Source: Heterocephalus glaber (taxonomy: Eukaryota > Chordata > Mammalia > Rodentia > Bathyergidae). From it: a DNA stretch of 64,000 bases. The position numbers and the translations under genes were made by a program. This document shows, piece by piece, positions 1-12,550 of this stretch (positions are counted from its first letter, which is position 1; every line of letters begins with the position of its first letter). The notes beneath the pieces were generated by a model. It was not told the origin of the DNA, did not search any database, and saw nothing but the letters and a program-made list of their open reading frames with translations. Where the stretch lies: NCBI RefSeq assembly GCF_000247695.1, contig NW_004624743.1, forward strand, positions 4,181,938 through 4,245,937. Reading direction: 5' to 3'.

Positions 1-3000
1 ATGAACATATCTGCTGGCAATGTTATGAACTAAGTTAACAAGATTATCTAAGTCATTGAAAACAAATTTTAATACAGCGTCTAAAATCAGAACCATGATG
101 GCAATATTCAAAAATATTTTCAAATGCCACCTGACTCAAAAAATTCAGTCTATAGTTAATTCTCCTGGAAGCGGTAATATTTCATTCCTTTAACTGCTTA
201 CGCATTTCTATAACAAAGATTAGTTTAAAATTTACATTGTATTTCTATGGACTGTATGGGTTCTTCATCTACATATCTGATTATCTTTAAATAAAATATG
301 AAAATAAAATATCTTTAATTTTTAATTTAAACATTTTAAAATATATTTACTAAGAAATACACCTTGAAATCTGAAGTTCTACTTTTCCCCAGAAAATCAA
401 CATCTGGAACTGAATTTACTGAGTTTACGATGTTTCGTTCTTAGGAGTTAGAGCCGATGGTGCTGTGAGAACACTGGGAAGAGCAAACCAGAAGTAAGAG
501 CCTGGAATTGGTCTTGCCCTGCTTTTCGGGTGGACAGAGAGGGTCTACTTTGCTTGGTGCTGGTCAGCAGAAAGAGGAAGCTAAGACTCAAGCTTCCTGT
601 CATCCCTAGAGGACATTAAAAGAAGAAAAAATGGAAGTATTATCGCTTCTAGCAGAGTGGAATTCTAGTTGGAGGGCAGGTTTCATCCTCCGAGAGCCCC
701 TACCACACCAGCGAACAGGACCTTGGGCGCGCTGACTACCCTCCCCAGCGAGAACTTCTCCCCCTGTGGATGCTGTCTCACTCACTGCGCTGAGTCATCA
801 TGGTGACAGTGTTCCCTACAACCCCACTGTCTCACAGCCCTCCAGGATGGTTTGCTATCATTATCATTCTCTTCCAGGGAAGAGGAAAGTTAAGTTTCTC
901 ATTTACAAATACAGATGTAAAATGAATAACAAATGGACGAAATGATACTTTGATTCACACAGATCAGACCTCACTGGACTATGTAACTTTTACTTTTCCG
1001 AGTGCTCTTATATACACGGTAACTATTTTATTTGCTCTTTTTATTAATCCAAAGAAACTAATTGGATAATTCTGGTCCCTGTGTGGAGCCATCAGGGGTA
1101 GATAATGGGAAATTTCAGGCATCTGGGCTCCCTTGGAAGTTAGGAGATAAATACACAAAAATAAAAGGTAACCACAGAAAAAGTCTACTTTTCTCTACAA
1201 CATCTTTTTGTGCACATTTACTCATTACTCCTTAGTAATGAAGATATTTTTACACCTTTTCAGAGTAAGACCACCAAACAATTCTATAGAGCAAAACATT
1301 AAACTACTTCAAAGTTATGAAGAATATAAAGTATATTTCATCAATTTAGAATATTTTTTGCTGAACACATGTTTATATCTAGGAAGTCTTTTAAAAACTC
1401 ACAGATTGTGGTATTTTTTAAAAGTTTCTGTTTCCCCTAAGAAGCAATATAGATTTTATCTAACATTTTCTAAGAACAAATTATTTTTAAATGAGAGAAA
1501 AATTCTTTTATTTTTGTAATTCCATTAGAGTGTGACCTGAATTTAGAAAACATTATTTTTAATGATCAAAAGCTACCTCATATGCACCAGTGACTAGAAT
1601 TATTAACATGAAGTTGCATCTGTAGCTCCAGGTTTACAGTTAATTTTATGAAAAGTGAATAGAACTATTTATATCTTTTATATATTTGCATTTAAAAGTT
1701 ATGGATCCAAAACTCTAAGTTTATATGGTTTAAAATGATGTAAAATGTCTACTAATAGAATACTTAAGCCATATAAGAACATTCAAAATTGGGCAAGCTA
1801 AATTACATTTCATGTTTTAGAAAATAAAATGTAGATTTTCTCCATTCTTGGGTCACTTCTCTGTTTTCAAGCCTTCAAGTGCTTTCTCCTTCCCACCAGA
1901 CTAAAACATGTTTTCACTCTGGCAGTTTTCACAGCACCAATTTCCATGAGGTCACAACAGCTTCTTTTTACACGAGAATCTGATTATGATTACGCATTCT
2001 TTATGCCTCTCAAGAACTGTGTTCGGCATCCAGTATGTTCTGGAGGTGCACAATCTACAGAGACTGCAAAGACATTTACCCTCATCTCATGCAACTGAAA
2101 GAGGAAAGACACGCAAACAGCAAACAGGAATGGAAAGCAGAGCATTATCAATATAAATAAAGGGACAGTTAACTCTCCATGAACATAAAAAGAAAATATC
2201 CATGGACAAGGAACAACCGCAAATGACAAGTGGCTGGGTTGAGGTCAGAGGCCAGCATGGAATTATCCTTTCAGACTCAGAGGGCAGCAAGACAGATGGC
2301 CCAGGGGGCAGAGTCCTCACCATGCTTGGTCATTACAGAAAGATGCTCAGGTTGGTCAAAAGGACGATTTCTTCTTTTGGTGTGTTTATCCATCTGGAAG
2401 GACCCTGTCTCTTATGATGGCAAACTGAAAACACATCTGACCTATAAATTTCATTTTCAATGAGACAGCTCCTAAAATTTACACTTAAAAACTGTGATGG
2501 CACAGCTGCAGAGAGCCTTGGATCTAGCACTGAGCATGCTACTCTGCAGACTCCTGGGAGGTGTGATTTGGTTTAGCTATGGGTAATGGAAAACCCAAAG
2601 AAGCTGTGGCTTAAAATAGGAAGAAAGCTACTTCCCCCAGGGGTACACATGTGACAGGCACCAGGGGCCACAACACCAGGGCTCCGGGTACCTGGTGGCT
2701 CCTTGTCCATGGTGTGTAACTGATCTCCTGGTCCAAAGTGGCAGCCTCTGTGCTTATGGCAGCAGAAGAAAGGAAGGGACGGAGAGGGGAGGGTGGCTGT
2801 ATGGCTACACCTCTTACGGAAGTTCCCAGCAACTACCATGTGACCCTTTTTCTTACTAGCCTCCGACCTTCTGGAAGTCCTATGCCACACCGATTAGAAA
2901 AGGAAGCTGGAAAATATAGATTTTTGTTTTATTATTCTGGGGTAAAACATACTTAGCTAATGATCCATTTGCTACCATGGAAACAGATCAAAAGTAGGTT

Positions 3001-3094
3001 GGGAGACAGTTAAATGTCTTATCTGCACTTTCCAATATACATTTGTTGAACTGGTGAGAGCATTCTCCTATTTATTACTGGATGACTATACGTC
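1..3094. other. Intronic sequence with no assignable feature
   Basis: AT-rich at first, with a somewhat richer part around 450-850 and 2200-2900. Short frames around 2.0-2.9 kb overlap each other on both strands and resemble no family I know. No repeat family recognised. Confidence 0.6.
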
Positions 3095-3265
3095 CTTTTT
3101 GACTATATGTTCATTTTATAAACCTCACAACACTCTAAGGGGCTGAACTAAGGTTGATGCTTTCCATATAAAGAAGCTGTACCGTAAGAGTGGTGAAGCG
3201 ACCTTGTTTAAGGTGACAGTTAATGGCCAGTTGAATCCAGATCCCCACAACAGAACATAGCTGCC
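3095..3265 (-). repeat. MIR SINE fragment
   Basis: Reads as reverse-complement MIR: a degenerate 'cctcacaacactctaagg' segment near 3124, then the CORE-like 'gaccttgtttaaggtgaca' segment near 3200 and 'gttgaatccagatcccc' near 3230. Strongly diverged, with approximate ends and no target duplication visible. Confidence 0.6.
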
Positions 3266-3599
3266 CATGTCAATATTCTTCACTTGTGTTAGATTCAAAC
3301 ACCCACACAGTAGGCAATATGAGTTATTCAACTACACATGATTTATTAAGTCACTTAATACAGATTTAATGAGTAAATAAATCACATCCCTGGTCTTGGG
3401 GGGGTACCAACATTATGATAGTATATGTTTAAAGTGTAATCATTGGAATTGACAAGACTGTTGGGTGACACAACTGACCATGTACCTGCCCTCGTGCAGC
3501 TTGCTTAATAAAATAATCTCCCAGGAAGTCTGTAGTTAAAGTTGTGGCAAATATTATGTGAGAAAAGGACAGGAAGCTATAAGAAACGATAGATCTCCA

Positions 3600-3705
3600 G
3601 GATGAAAGATGAGGCTAGGAATTCCTCCCTGAGGAGCTGGAATCCAGCCCATCTGTTGGCATTCTGTAAATGCTCAATGAATAAATTGAGTGAATGGATT
3701 TGTTA
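3600..3705 (+). repeat. L2 LINE 3' end fragment
   Basis: Near 3670 'tgctcaatgaataaattg' resembles the L2 3' terminus, in which a short 'gctcaataaatg'-like unit precedes a GAATGA tail. Upstream similarity is weak. Confidence 0.5.
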
Positions 3706-5094
3706 AAGTAAATCGAGTTGAGGATCGCTCAGAAATATCCCCCCACAAGCCTGTAGAGGTAGAAGGATGCACCTTCACATGAGTCCCGTATGGCTGACAC
3801 TCACAGATACATTCTCCACATTCCCTTAGAGCAATATTGCCTGTTGAGTTAAGTGGAATAGCTTTTCCCTTTTCAGACGTCCACATAATTAAGTAGAAAG
3901 TGTCCACACGAGATGATTTGAAATGTTCTATCGGTTAAAATAACCTCCGCATGAACATAGAAAACCCCTGTATGACCCAAATAACTCTACAAATAGTAGA
4001 TTCTCAATAAACAGTTTTCCACACTGCAGATTTAAAACTAAGAGAGCTATTTTGAATACACTGCTTCCAGGGCTTATATACATCTCTCCAAGTCTGTGTG
4101 AGTACTCCTAAGAAAGGAAAAGCTATGATCCATGGACAACTATACCAAAATGTATTGTTGTTGTTTTTCTGCTGGGTAAACCACTTCTATTTAAGAGCTT
4201 CTTGAAAGCTGCCATTACATATGAACACTAACTTGGGCTGGACTCTTGCCAGAAAATCTATGATAGAAAAAGGCACATCTATTTCTAAAGTTCAGTACTT
4301 TGTCTCTAATGGCACTAATCATAATAAGAAACTAAGGAGACCTGAGTTTAACACAGTTGTTTAAATCCAAGACAAGAAAATATAATGCATGTATGGTAAG
4401 CTCACAGACAAAAACCATTCAAAGCTACTGAAGCATTAAGTATATAATAGAAACAAGAAATCTGAGGATTTATTTGTGGGAAAGAGGAGACCTTTATCAT
4501 TTTTTTCAAGAAGCAAAATCGTAACAAAATACAGCAATCTATTCTAACTACATACCAATGTTAAACTGAAACAGCTATGATTTTAATTAAATGTATCAAT
4601 TCTGAGGAAAGCAGCAGCAGAAACAACATTAAAAGCAAATACATAGAGAAATTGTAACCAACATACGATGAGAAAATAAAGTGTTTTAGAAAAGGCATGA
4701 CAGGAGAATGGATAAAGTTATTCACAAGCTGAAGAGTCAGGTCATTTCTTCCTGAAACTCTCATAAAATGGGGCTCCTCAGTAAGCTTCTGCCTTACAAG
4801 ATACTCTGAGGGAAATGCAGGCAAGAGAAAATGACACCTTATTTTGAGATTCCCCATTTTTCTCTCAAGGATCTCTCTGAATTCTAAAAAGACAGTAGCC
4901 AACCATGCTTCTACTAGGTATAGACATAGACTCGCAAGTGGCTTGATGCAATATTCACAGAAAGATCACATCTCAGAGGTGTCATGGGCAGTCCTCTTCC
5001 ATGCACTATGCAGAGCACCAAGCTCACTTGCCTAACTTCCTACTGGATACCATCACCAGGATTTTCTCCAAGTACATTAAAAAGCTGATCAACC
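3706..5094. other. Intronic sequence with no assignable feature
   Basis: AT-rich and low in CpG. The 113-residue minus-strand frame at 4561-4902 looks like chance: hydrophobic and low-complexity towards its end, with no recognisable domain. Confidence 0.6.
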
Positions 5095-5440
5095 GTATTA
5101 GTCAGCTTTCCCAGACACACTATATGATGCCTACTTCTTAAAGGAGGAGAAGTTTAATTCGGCTCATGTTCTCAAAGGTTTCCATCCACTGTCGGCCGGC
5201 TTCAAGGCAGCAGGCACATCATGGCAGAAGGGCATGGTGCAGCAGAGATGATGTGATCTCCGTGGGCAGGAAGTAGAGCAGCAGGACAGTGACAGTGAGG
5301 AAGGGGCTGGGGATCAGACACAGACTCCAAGGCTATGCCTCCATGACCCATCCTGACACACCCTGAAGTGTGCTCCACAAATCCTTGGGAAGATCCCAAA
5401 GCCAGTCAAACTGAAATCTCACCCTAACCACCATACCAAG
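5095..5440 (-). mobile_element. MaLR-type LTR (solo, reverse orientation)
   Basis: Reads from 'gtcagctttcccagacac' through 'aagtttaattcggctcatg', 'atcatggcagaagggcatgg' and 'cagtcaaactgaaatctcac'. This is the reversed layout of rodent and placental MaLR LTRs, whose 3' end carries the sequence reading 'agtcagctttctgtcac' on this strand. It is a non-coding LTR of the ERVL-MaLR superfamily. The subfamily cannot be named by eye, and no matching flanking duplication was seen. Confidence 0.7.
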
Positions 5441-6114
5441 TCCTCCGAGGTATCTGTAACTACCTTAATGGTTCTACTATTGCATTCAAGCTCAGAACCT
5501 CAGAATGTGTTTTTTCTCCCCTCCTCTAACACACACACTATTATTTGCCAGTGCTGCACTCTGAAGTCCTCTTACCAGTCCGTCTTTCATCTTATTTCAG
5601 TAGTCTGACTCAGGCCCTCGTGACATGTTCCTTTGGGAATTCTATGTGTGCATCCTAACAGCTACCTCTATTCCTATGCTCCCATCATTACAAAGTACAA
5701 TTTAACATTTTTTTTTTACAAAATTTTATTGATTGCTTCTCAGTGCTGGGTATTGTGTTGGGTACTTAAAATACAGACCACTGACAAGCCATCTTCCCAC
5801 ACTCTTCAATAACCATTATGTCCGACCTTAGTCTGACATTGATACATCTTCATGCTTTTGAGGCTGCTTCATCTTCCAGGTCTTTGTCTCCCTAACTAAC
5901 CCTACATGTATGCCCAACTCCAGTACAAGAACAACTGCCCCTGATGAAATTGACCTTTCTCCATCTCATCTGTGATTTTGATCATTTTATTCCCTTCTGT
6001 CCAGAATAACCTCTTTAATGTCATCCTCAAAGATGCTGAATATGCTAAATTTGCCTTTAATAATTAAAATATAAGTGGCTTTTTAGTGCTTTTATATTAT
6101 ATTCTGATTCCTCT
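5441..6114. other. Intronic sequence, possible weak L2 similarity
   Basis: Around 5720-5760 ('cagtgctgggtattgtgttg') and 5900-6040 ('ttctgtccagaataacctc') the sequence faintly resembles L2 3' sequence, but not well enough for a separate call. The rest is unassigned. Confidence 0.4.
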
Positions 6115-6271
6115 CAAGCTGATGTGACAAGATTTTACAGACCATTATGAGCATGACCTGGGGAGAAATCTAGGAATTTCTATTTTTACCAAGTCACCCA
6201 TGATTCCTTGGGATATTGAAGTTTAAAAAATAGCTATCTCTTCCCCTTACGAACTCTGTGGTATACAGAAG
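6115..6271 (+). repeat. MER5A-like hAT element, copy 1 of a local pair
   Basis: From 'caagctgatgtgacaag' to 'gtatacagaag'. Includes 'gacctggggagaaatctag' and 'ttgggatattgaagtttaaa', resembling MER5A's 'acctggg' and 'cacattaaagttt' segments with the middle missing. It aligns closely along its whole length with 10977-11134. Confidence 0.55.
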
Positions 6272-7004
6272 TTTAAACACTTTTTGGACAGGATTGAAGA
6301 TTTAATGACAGATCATTTATAGAGTGGCTTTATGGGGATCTATATATTCTACAACCTTTTAATTATTTAATTATTACTGAATTATTAAAGTCTTCATGTT
6401 ACAGTCAAAAAACCTGGGAAACAAACATTGTCATTTCCAGTACATGGAGGAATGTGGATTATACCTAAGAATAACGTGAAATTAGGCAATTTAAAAACAA
6501 AATATCACCAAGACAGCTTAAAGCATTAGGTTTTGCATTTGTCTTGTCTTGATATCATTTTCACACTGATGTCTCCTAAGATCAGGATACTGTTCTTCAA
6601 CATCTCAGTTTAGTTAATTAACTTGCTTCTAAGAGCAAAAGAGACAAATCCAAGGTGAAGTGCATTTCTCTTCTAGACTCTGAACCAACATTTCACCCCT
6701 CAGGACCACCTGTATAAAAATTCACCCAATGTGTCTAATCTGTAGGTAATGCCTGGGACCCAACACTGATTCGTCATTCAGAACTTCTAAGGATGGGGAC
6801 GGTATGTCCAAAGCTCATCAGGTCATATTTATGTATAGCCGGAGAACTATTGCTCCAGGATAAAGGCAAACTACTTGTTTATGGACAAATAAAAATTTTC
6901 TAGGCTAAAATAGTTACTTTACAAAGCTTTAATTTTCTTAGTGTCCACTCTTCCCCCTCATAAAAGGTAAAGGGGTTGTCAAAGAAAGGATAATAACACA
7001 CAAG
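6272..7004. other. Intronic sequence with no assignable feature
   Basis: AT-rich. Includes 'aattatttaattattactg' near 6360. No open frame or repeat recognised. Confidence 0.55.
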
Positions 7005-7195
7005 TTAGGAATAGTTTAGAGCTGAGTTTGAATCAAAACTTCACAATACAGTCAATAGTTTAAGCAACTTACAAATCTTTCTATGGCTCTTTGTCCATAT
7101 TTGATGGATGGGATAGCATACTGATTTGATCGAATTTGAGTTAATACATGTAAAGGAGTGGAACAGTGCATAAGTGCTGGAGTGTGGCGGTTAGC
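7005..7195 (+). repeat. MIR SINE fragment
   Basis: Matches the MIR order: 'gagtttgaatcaaaactt' near 7025, 'agtttaagcaacttacaa' near 7060, and 'gagttaatacatgtaaagga' near 7138 followed by 'gtggaacagtgcataagtg'. The CORE and 3' domain are clear though diverged. Confidence 0.75.
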
Positions 7196-8062
7196 TCCTA
7201 AAGCTAATTACATCATACTTTGAGCAACAGAGCTCATTTCTTATCCAAGTATAGGTAAATTTATGTTGTTTTCTCCAATTAAAACTAATTATATGCAGTT
7301 AGTTTTAAAAAGCAGCAAACACCCCTAGATAGAAATGGTTTTGCATTAATTGCTGCCTCAAAAAAAAAAATAAATAAAGCTTTCAGAACCAGGCCAGGTG
7401 GCTTGGGACTGCTTCAGATTTTCAACACTTGGACACAAGGAGGTTTTCAGTAAGGAAAATTTCAGAGAAAAATTCAGAGTACAAATTTGTTCCGTGTCTA
7501 CTGTGGAAATAAGGGATTCTTTCAGCCCAATCCAAATAGTAATCCCACCAGTTCCCAGAAGATAAACATGAAGAGACAAGGAGACCTTTAGTCCCGACTC
7601 TCACTTTTCTCCTACTTCTCTGTACTTCTCACCCCTAGGGACCTGGGGGTGGGGGGCTGGTAACTGCTGTGCTCCTGCAGGAGGCGCAGATGCAGTTCTA
7701 GCAGAATAACTGCTGCAGGAAAGGCCGTAAGTGACTTTCATTCATTAGCAACATTTCCCCAGGGCGGGTCTAGAAAGGCTCTAAAGCCTCTGCTTGAGGG
7801 TGGGTCAGACTCACAGTGGAATCCTGAGTGCATTCAGCCACAGAGAAGAGCTGCAGTGAGAAACTCTGAAAGACAACAGGACCTCAGAGTGTGGCCTCTT
7901 TCAGTCACAAGTACCATGAATCGGATTCGCACTCGAGAGTCTGCCCAACTGGTTGTGTGAAGAGATGAAGAGACAACCAGGGTAAATCTGACATGAATGT
8001 CATCCAGGCAGACTGAAAATGCAGAGGTCCTACCTTTGAATATATTTTTCCCATTACAAAAG
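7196..8062. other. Intronic sequence with no assignable feature
   Basis: Moderately GC-rich at 7600-7900, with an A-run near 7360. No repeat family or coding signal recognised. Confidence 0.55.
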
Positions 8063-8077
8063 AAACTTACTATTTTC

Positions 8078-8167
8078 TTTTTTTTTTTTTTTGGTACCAG
8101 GGATCGAACTTGGGTCCTTGAGCTTGCAAGGCAGGCGACAGAACCACTGAGCTAAATCCCCGGCCCT
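8078..8167 (-). mobile_element. ID SINE (tRNA-derived), young copy
   Basis: A minus-strand tRNA-related SINE: on its own strand it starts GGGCCGGGGATTTAGCTCAG, has an A box (TAGCTCAGTGG) and a B box (GTTCGATCC), and ends GGTACC plus poly-A (the T-run from 8078). A perfect 15-bp target-site duplication, AAACTTACTATTTTC, lies at 8063-8077 and 8168-8182. The perfect duplication and clean A-tail argue for recent L1-mediated insertion. Confidence 0.95.
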
Positions 8168-8182
8168 AAACTTACTATTTTC

Positions 8183-8924
8183 AATAATTACTCAGATTTT
8201 CTCCATTTCACTTTACCAGTATAATAACCTAAAAGAATCACTCTGGTAGTATTTATAAAACAATGGAAACTAACTGAAGCATAAAGCATTTAAAATACCA
8301 TTATAAATACAAAAGACAATTTAGAAAGTTTTCATACTTACTATACCAAAACGTATAATAAGTATAATGAAAACAGGTGTGTTATTAAGTGTATTTATCT
8401 TCTAAGAGTTTAATAAATTCTAAAAATCATGTTAATGTAACAGCCTATATCTCTCTATGTTCTGTCTCTTAGGACTAATAGTAATAATAGGTAATTAATA
8501 TGTTTGACAATTTTTAAGGATGAAAACACAAAATTAAATAAGTTAGAAAAATACTAGCATTTTAAAAACTTTTTATGTAAATTAATCTTAGAGGGAAATG
8601 ATTAATATACATTAACAATAGCATTGCCTAAAGTTTCTGAAGTCTTGTGATATGACTATGATAACAAATTTATTAAAATGTGTAAGAAGTTAAATGAAAT
8701 GTTCATGTCTTTAACATTTCCGGACCGGAACCAGTGGAACAGGAGAAGGTAGGAGGGATTGTGACACTTGGTTCACTGAGTGTAACAAGCAGACTCCTGG
8801 ACAAGTGCTTTGCAGATGTGACCCGGTGCTCACCTCCTGTCGCTTGTCAGAGTGGTTTGCAGGGATGAGGAATAAACTTCGGGCCATTGCCTGAAGCACA
8901 CAGATCATGTCTGTGAATATGGCC
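8183..8924. other. Intronic sequence with no assignable feature
   Basis: Very AT-rich to 8700, then mixed. No repeat family recognised. Confidence 0.55.
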
Positions 8925-9262
8925 CACAGTCAGAGTGGAAGGGGTTTATTTGACACACAGTTCATTGAGGCTTCAGACCATAATCAGCTGGCTCCAAGGC
9001 AGGGATTTCAGAGGACAAACAACACGGTGGCCACAAGGTAGCACAGGCAACAAGGGAGTTTAAAGGTGTCTTTCTGCCCCTTTTATTTTATTCAGACTAC
9101 TGGGATTAGGGTGGTGCCAAACCAATTGCTCACATGCAGTGGTTTAGTAATCACGCGCCCGTAATCCCAGCATCACACAGTCCACATTCAGCCATTTCCA
9201 AAAAAGACTGCATGAGGCTTTGGGGAATATCTAGATACAATTCATAACCATGGGACCAGTGA
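8925..9262 (-). mobile_element. MaLR-type LTR (reverse orientation, diverged)
   Basis: Contains 'ggaaggggtttatttgac', 'cagaccataatcagctggct' and the terminal 'gatacaattcataacca'. The minus-strand start TGGTTATGAATTGTATC resembles the 5' end of MaLR LTRs. Shares the 'cagctggctccaaggcag' block with the copy at 42.5 kb. Confidence 0.65.
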
Positions 9263-10976
9263 GGTAAGGAGACAACAGCCAAACACAGAGGGAACTGTTT
9301 GGGTATTCTCAGCACTGATCAATGTGGTGTAATCACCATATGCAAGCAAGGGGCTCCTCTCTTCTTATCTGTCTTGTGCAATATTTCCTGTTCTCTTATT
9401 CATCCATTCAGCATTCTTCCAACATAGGTTTTATTTAAGGCACTATGGAAATATATTTAAATCAAGTGTTTATCCTAATAGCAAGGTGACTAGAGTGTAG
9501 GGGGAGAAGAAAAGGGAATCAAGGGCTATACATGCTGCTGTGATGAAAATATATAGTTAGCAGGGTGACAAAAAGGTGTATGGTGACTTCTGTTCTTGAA
9601 TTTAAGAGGCGGGAATGACTTCACCGAGAAAGAAACAAGGGATGAACTAAAGAGAAGCAGATGCTGTGTGGACAACCAGGCAGTGTTTGCGCCTGAGCCC
9701 AGCAAACCATGTGTGCATTCGAGAGATAGCAAGAAATTGAGGCCAGAAAGGCTGTGGGTGCTGAATGTCTGAAGGAAGCAACTTGGAGGAAAGGAAGACT
9801 GGAGCTACAGCTTGAGTAACATCAGAGCAGAATCACATGTTCTATAGCTCAGAGAAACTGCAGTTATGATTCAAAGCGCATCCTGCAAAGCTAGTAAGTC
9901 ATGAACTCCTGTGGTACAAATGCAGTAAACTTGCCAGATAACTCAGCACCACATGCACCATTTTTTCAGTACTGAGAGATCCAATTCATTTTTTACTAAA
10001 TACAACTGCTTTTTCTTAAATGTAGAGTAACATTTGTTTTTAAAACATATGACCATATATGAAAGCTCATTTCTAATAAACTACTTAAAATGAAAATTTT
10101 AATTTTCCACCCAGGATCACAGGTTATTAAAAAGTCATTAGAAGAAGCGATATATTAATGTGTAGCTATAAAGTAATTAGCCTTATAGGTGTGTTTACTA
10201 TTGATAAGAGCATATCTGGGAATGTTGTCTATTTATTTGTTTTCAGGAAAGTAATCAGGCTAAAATACTTTTGACTTGAATGAGAAAACAGTATAGGTGA
10301 TCAAATTCTATATAATTCATGTTATGCCACTACAAAAATGGAAAAAAATATTTTAGAGTCCTGAGGTTTTAAAAATGATTTGTTTATCTGGAGAAGTTCA
10401 AGGTGTTGATAGTTACCATAAGATTTTTCATACACATTATGTACAAACTTGTGACAAAGAATATATAATTTTTTTTGCATTTTCAATCCTCAAGTTAAAG
10501 TGTTTTAAAAAATTCATATGACATTTGTATTTCAGGAATCTGTGATATAATTTGTGCTCATATCATTTTTGGGGGGCTCAATAGTAAGTTATTCTTTGTT
10601 TACAGTTATATTATTTAAATGCAGAAGTCAGATAATTTTGCATTTGTATATTTGAAATATCATAAAAAAGAAGAATCTGAGAGTCACTTAGGAATATGAT
10701 GTTTCATAATTAATGCATAGTACTTGAGAATTGTTGTTTAAGCTGGATGCACTTCTGATAAAGATACATATCTTGGATCTGCCTCCCCCTGGCTTAGAGA
10801 CTTTCCAATTTCCTTTTTTTTTTTAATTTTATTTCACCTGTCTTTCAACTCTCTCCACCCCATGCAATCATCACTATTTGGAGTTCCATCAGCACAGTAC
10901 CAAGATCATCAGGCAAAACTGTTTTTACTTTATTTATCTTGTTTCTGTAATTCAGACTGTACAAATATTAACTCCC
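9263..10976. other. Intronic sequence with no assignable feature
   Basis: AT-rich from 9950 onwards. Short frames near 9.5-9.7 kb are not recognisable. T-runs near 10.81 kb show no flanking SINE body. Confidence 0.55.
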
Positions 10977-11134
10977 CAAGCTGATGAGACAAGTTTTTAC
11001 AGAGCATTCCGAGGCTGACCTGGGGAGAAATCTAGAAATTTCTATTTTTACCAAGTCACTCATGATTCCTTGGCACATTAAAGTTTAAAAAAATAGCTAT
11101 CTCTTCCCCTTACAAACACTGTCGTATATAGAAG
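10977..11134 (+). repeat. MER5A-like hAT element, copy 2 of a local pair
   Basis: Aligns base for base, with scattered substitutions, to 6115-6271. It keeps 'ttggcacattaaagtttaaa', the diagnostic 3' block of MER5A, more faithfully than copy 1. Similarity to copy 1 ends on both sides of these coordinates. Confidence 0.6.
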
Positions 11135-11629
11135 AACCAGAACATATTAAAATCATAGCCACATTTTCTAAAAGGAGAATTATTCAAAAGAGAGCTCAAA
11201 CTTCATTTTTCTCAGTTACTGACATGACTAAGAGTAAATTTACTTCCATACAAAAATTGGTGTTAGTAATATACTAAATCAACATACAATACTATAGTGA
11301 GATAATAGTGTAATGGGAAATTCTGTCTGTATTCTATATAAAGCTAATGTAGTTTAGGTTTCATAAAAGTCCTATTAAAATAGGCCATTTGGATATAAAA
11401 ATATCATGATTCACATGAAACAGTTAGGAGACCATGGAAAATAAGATCAAAATATATTGGGTATTTACTTTTCTATTTTCTAGATTCATAGTATCTTGAA
11501 GGGAAATGCAGTTTTTTGGTGCATTTTTTTAAGTAATACAGTGCAGAGTAACACTCATTCTGTAAATGTCTGTTAAATGGATAAATACAGTAAATGAATA
11601 GCTAGAAATTCAAGGTGTGTGCAAGCAAA
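11135..11629. other. Intronic sequence with no assignable feature
   Basis: AT-rich, with no coding signal. 'ctgttaaatggataaataca' near 11570 is faintly L2-like, too weak for a call. Confidence 0.5.
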
Positions 11630-12024
11630 ATGTGTCGGTCAGCTTTTGCGTTGCTGGACACAATATCTGACACCCATAACTTTAAGGAGGAGTGCTCGAC
11701 TGGATCCCAATTTCCCTGGCTCAGCCCAAGGTTTTCTTGTTCTAAGACAAAAGCGTCATTGTGGAGGGGACTGTTAGAGGACAGCAGCTCAGCTCCTGGC
11801 AGGCAGGAAACAGGAGAGAAAGGAAAAGCCAGCGGCGAGAATGCACCCTTCCAGGCCACCCCCTCCCCAGTGACCTGTCTCCAACCAGGCCCCACCTTTC
11901 AGCAGCACATGCAGCTGTGAAATCATCAATAGATGAATCCACTGATGAGTACAGCACTCTCATGATCCAGTCACCTTCCAAGTACATGAGACTTCTGGGG
12001 GACATTTAAGACCTACACTATAAT
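11630..12024 (-). mobile_element. MaLR-type LTR (near full length, reverse orientation)
   Basis: Starts 'gtcagcttttgcgttgctgg' and ends 'gggggacatttaagacctac'. In between lies the GC-rich middle with 'ccctccccagtgacctgtct' and 'aggccccacctttcagc'. This is the full reversed architecture of a placental MaLR LTR. Frames on both strands here come from the LTR and are not genes. Confidence 0.8.
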
Positions 12025-12149
12025 ACAAAGTCACTTTAGAGATTTAAAAAAAATAGAAGATGTACTATATACTGTTAGAAAAAAAAACAAAAGAAAATAT
12101 GCACAGGGATAGAAAATAAAAAATAAATCTTTACAAATAAATAAGAAAT

Positions 12150-12550
12150 AATCATCTTGGCTAATCCTTCTGTGCTAATTAATCTTAATCATCAATTTGA
12201 GTGAACTGAGAGACTCCTGGGGAGGCGATTAGTTCTTGGGGACATTTACTCATTATGGATGAATCCAGGGATGTTCACTTTGAATGCATTGGTAGGAGCT
12301 TGTCCTGCAGAAGGAGGGGGGACATTGGGGTCAGTCTTTGGAGGGTCTAACTCCCATTGGCACTGGTCCTCTGTGCTGTGCTTCCTGGTGGCAGGAAGTG
12401 CTCTGCCACACCCTTCCACCACGATGTTCCTGCCTTGCAGCCAGCTGATCATGGACTGAACCCTTGAAACCCTGAGCCTAATTACTCCCCTCCTGTAAGT
12501 TGCAGTTTGGGTATTTTCTACAAGCAACAGGAAAACAGACCTATACATCT
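12150..12550 (+). mobile_element. MaLR-like LTR (forward orientation)
   Basis: Begins near 'tgtgctaattaatcttaatc' with 'atcaatttgagtgaactgag', continues with 'ctctgccacacccttccacc' and ends around 'ctacaagcaacaggaaaaca'. The order of a 5' 'caatttga' block, a central GC-rich block and a 'ccatggactgaacc..gaaaccctgagcc'-type 3' block matches MaLR-family LTRs. It sits about 125 bp from an oppositely oriented LTR of another subfamily. Confidence 0.65.

Noticed and set aside
11602..12005. Overlapping frames up to 101 residues on both strands
   Set aside because: They lie within a MaLR LTR, which is non-coding; the apparent openness comes from its GC-rich middle.
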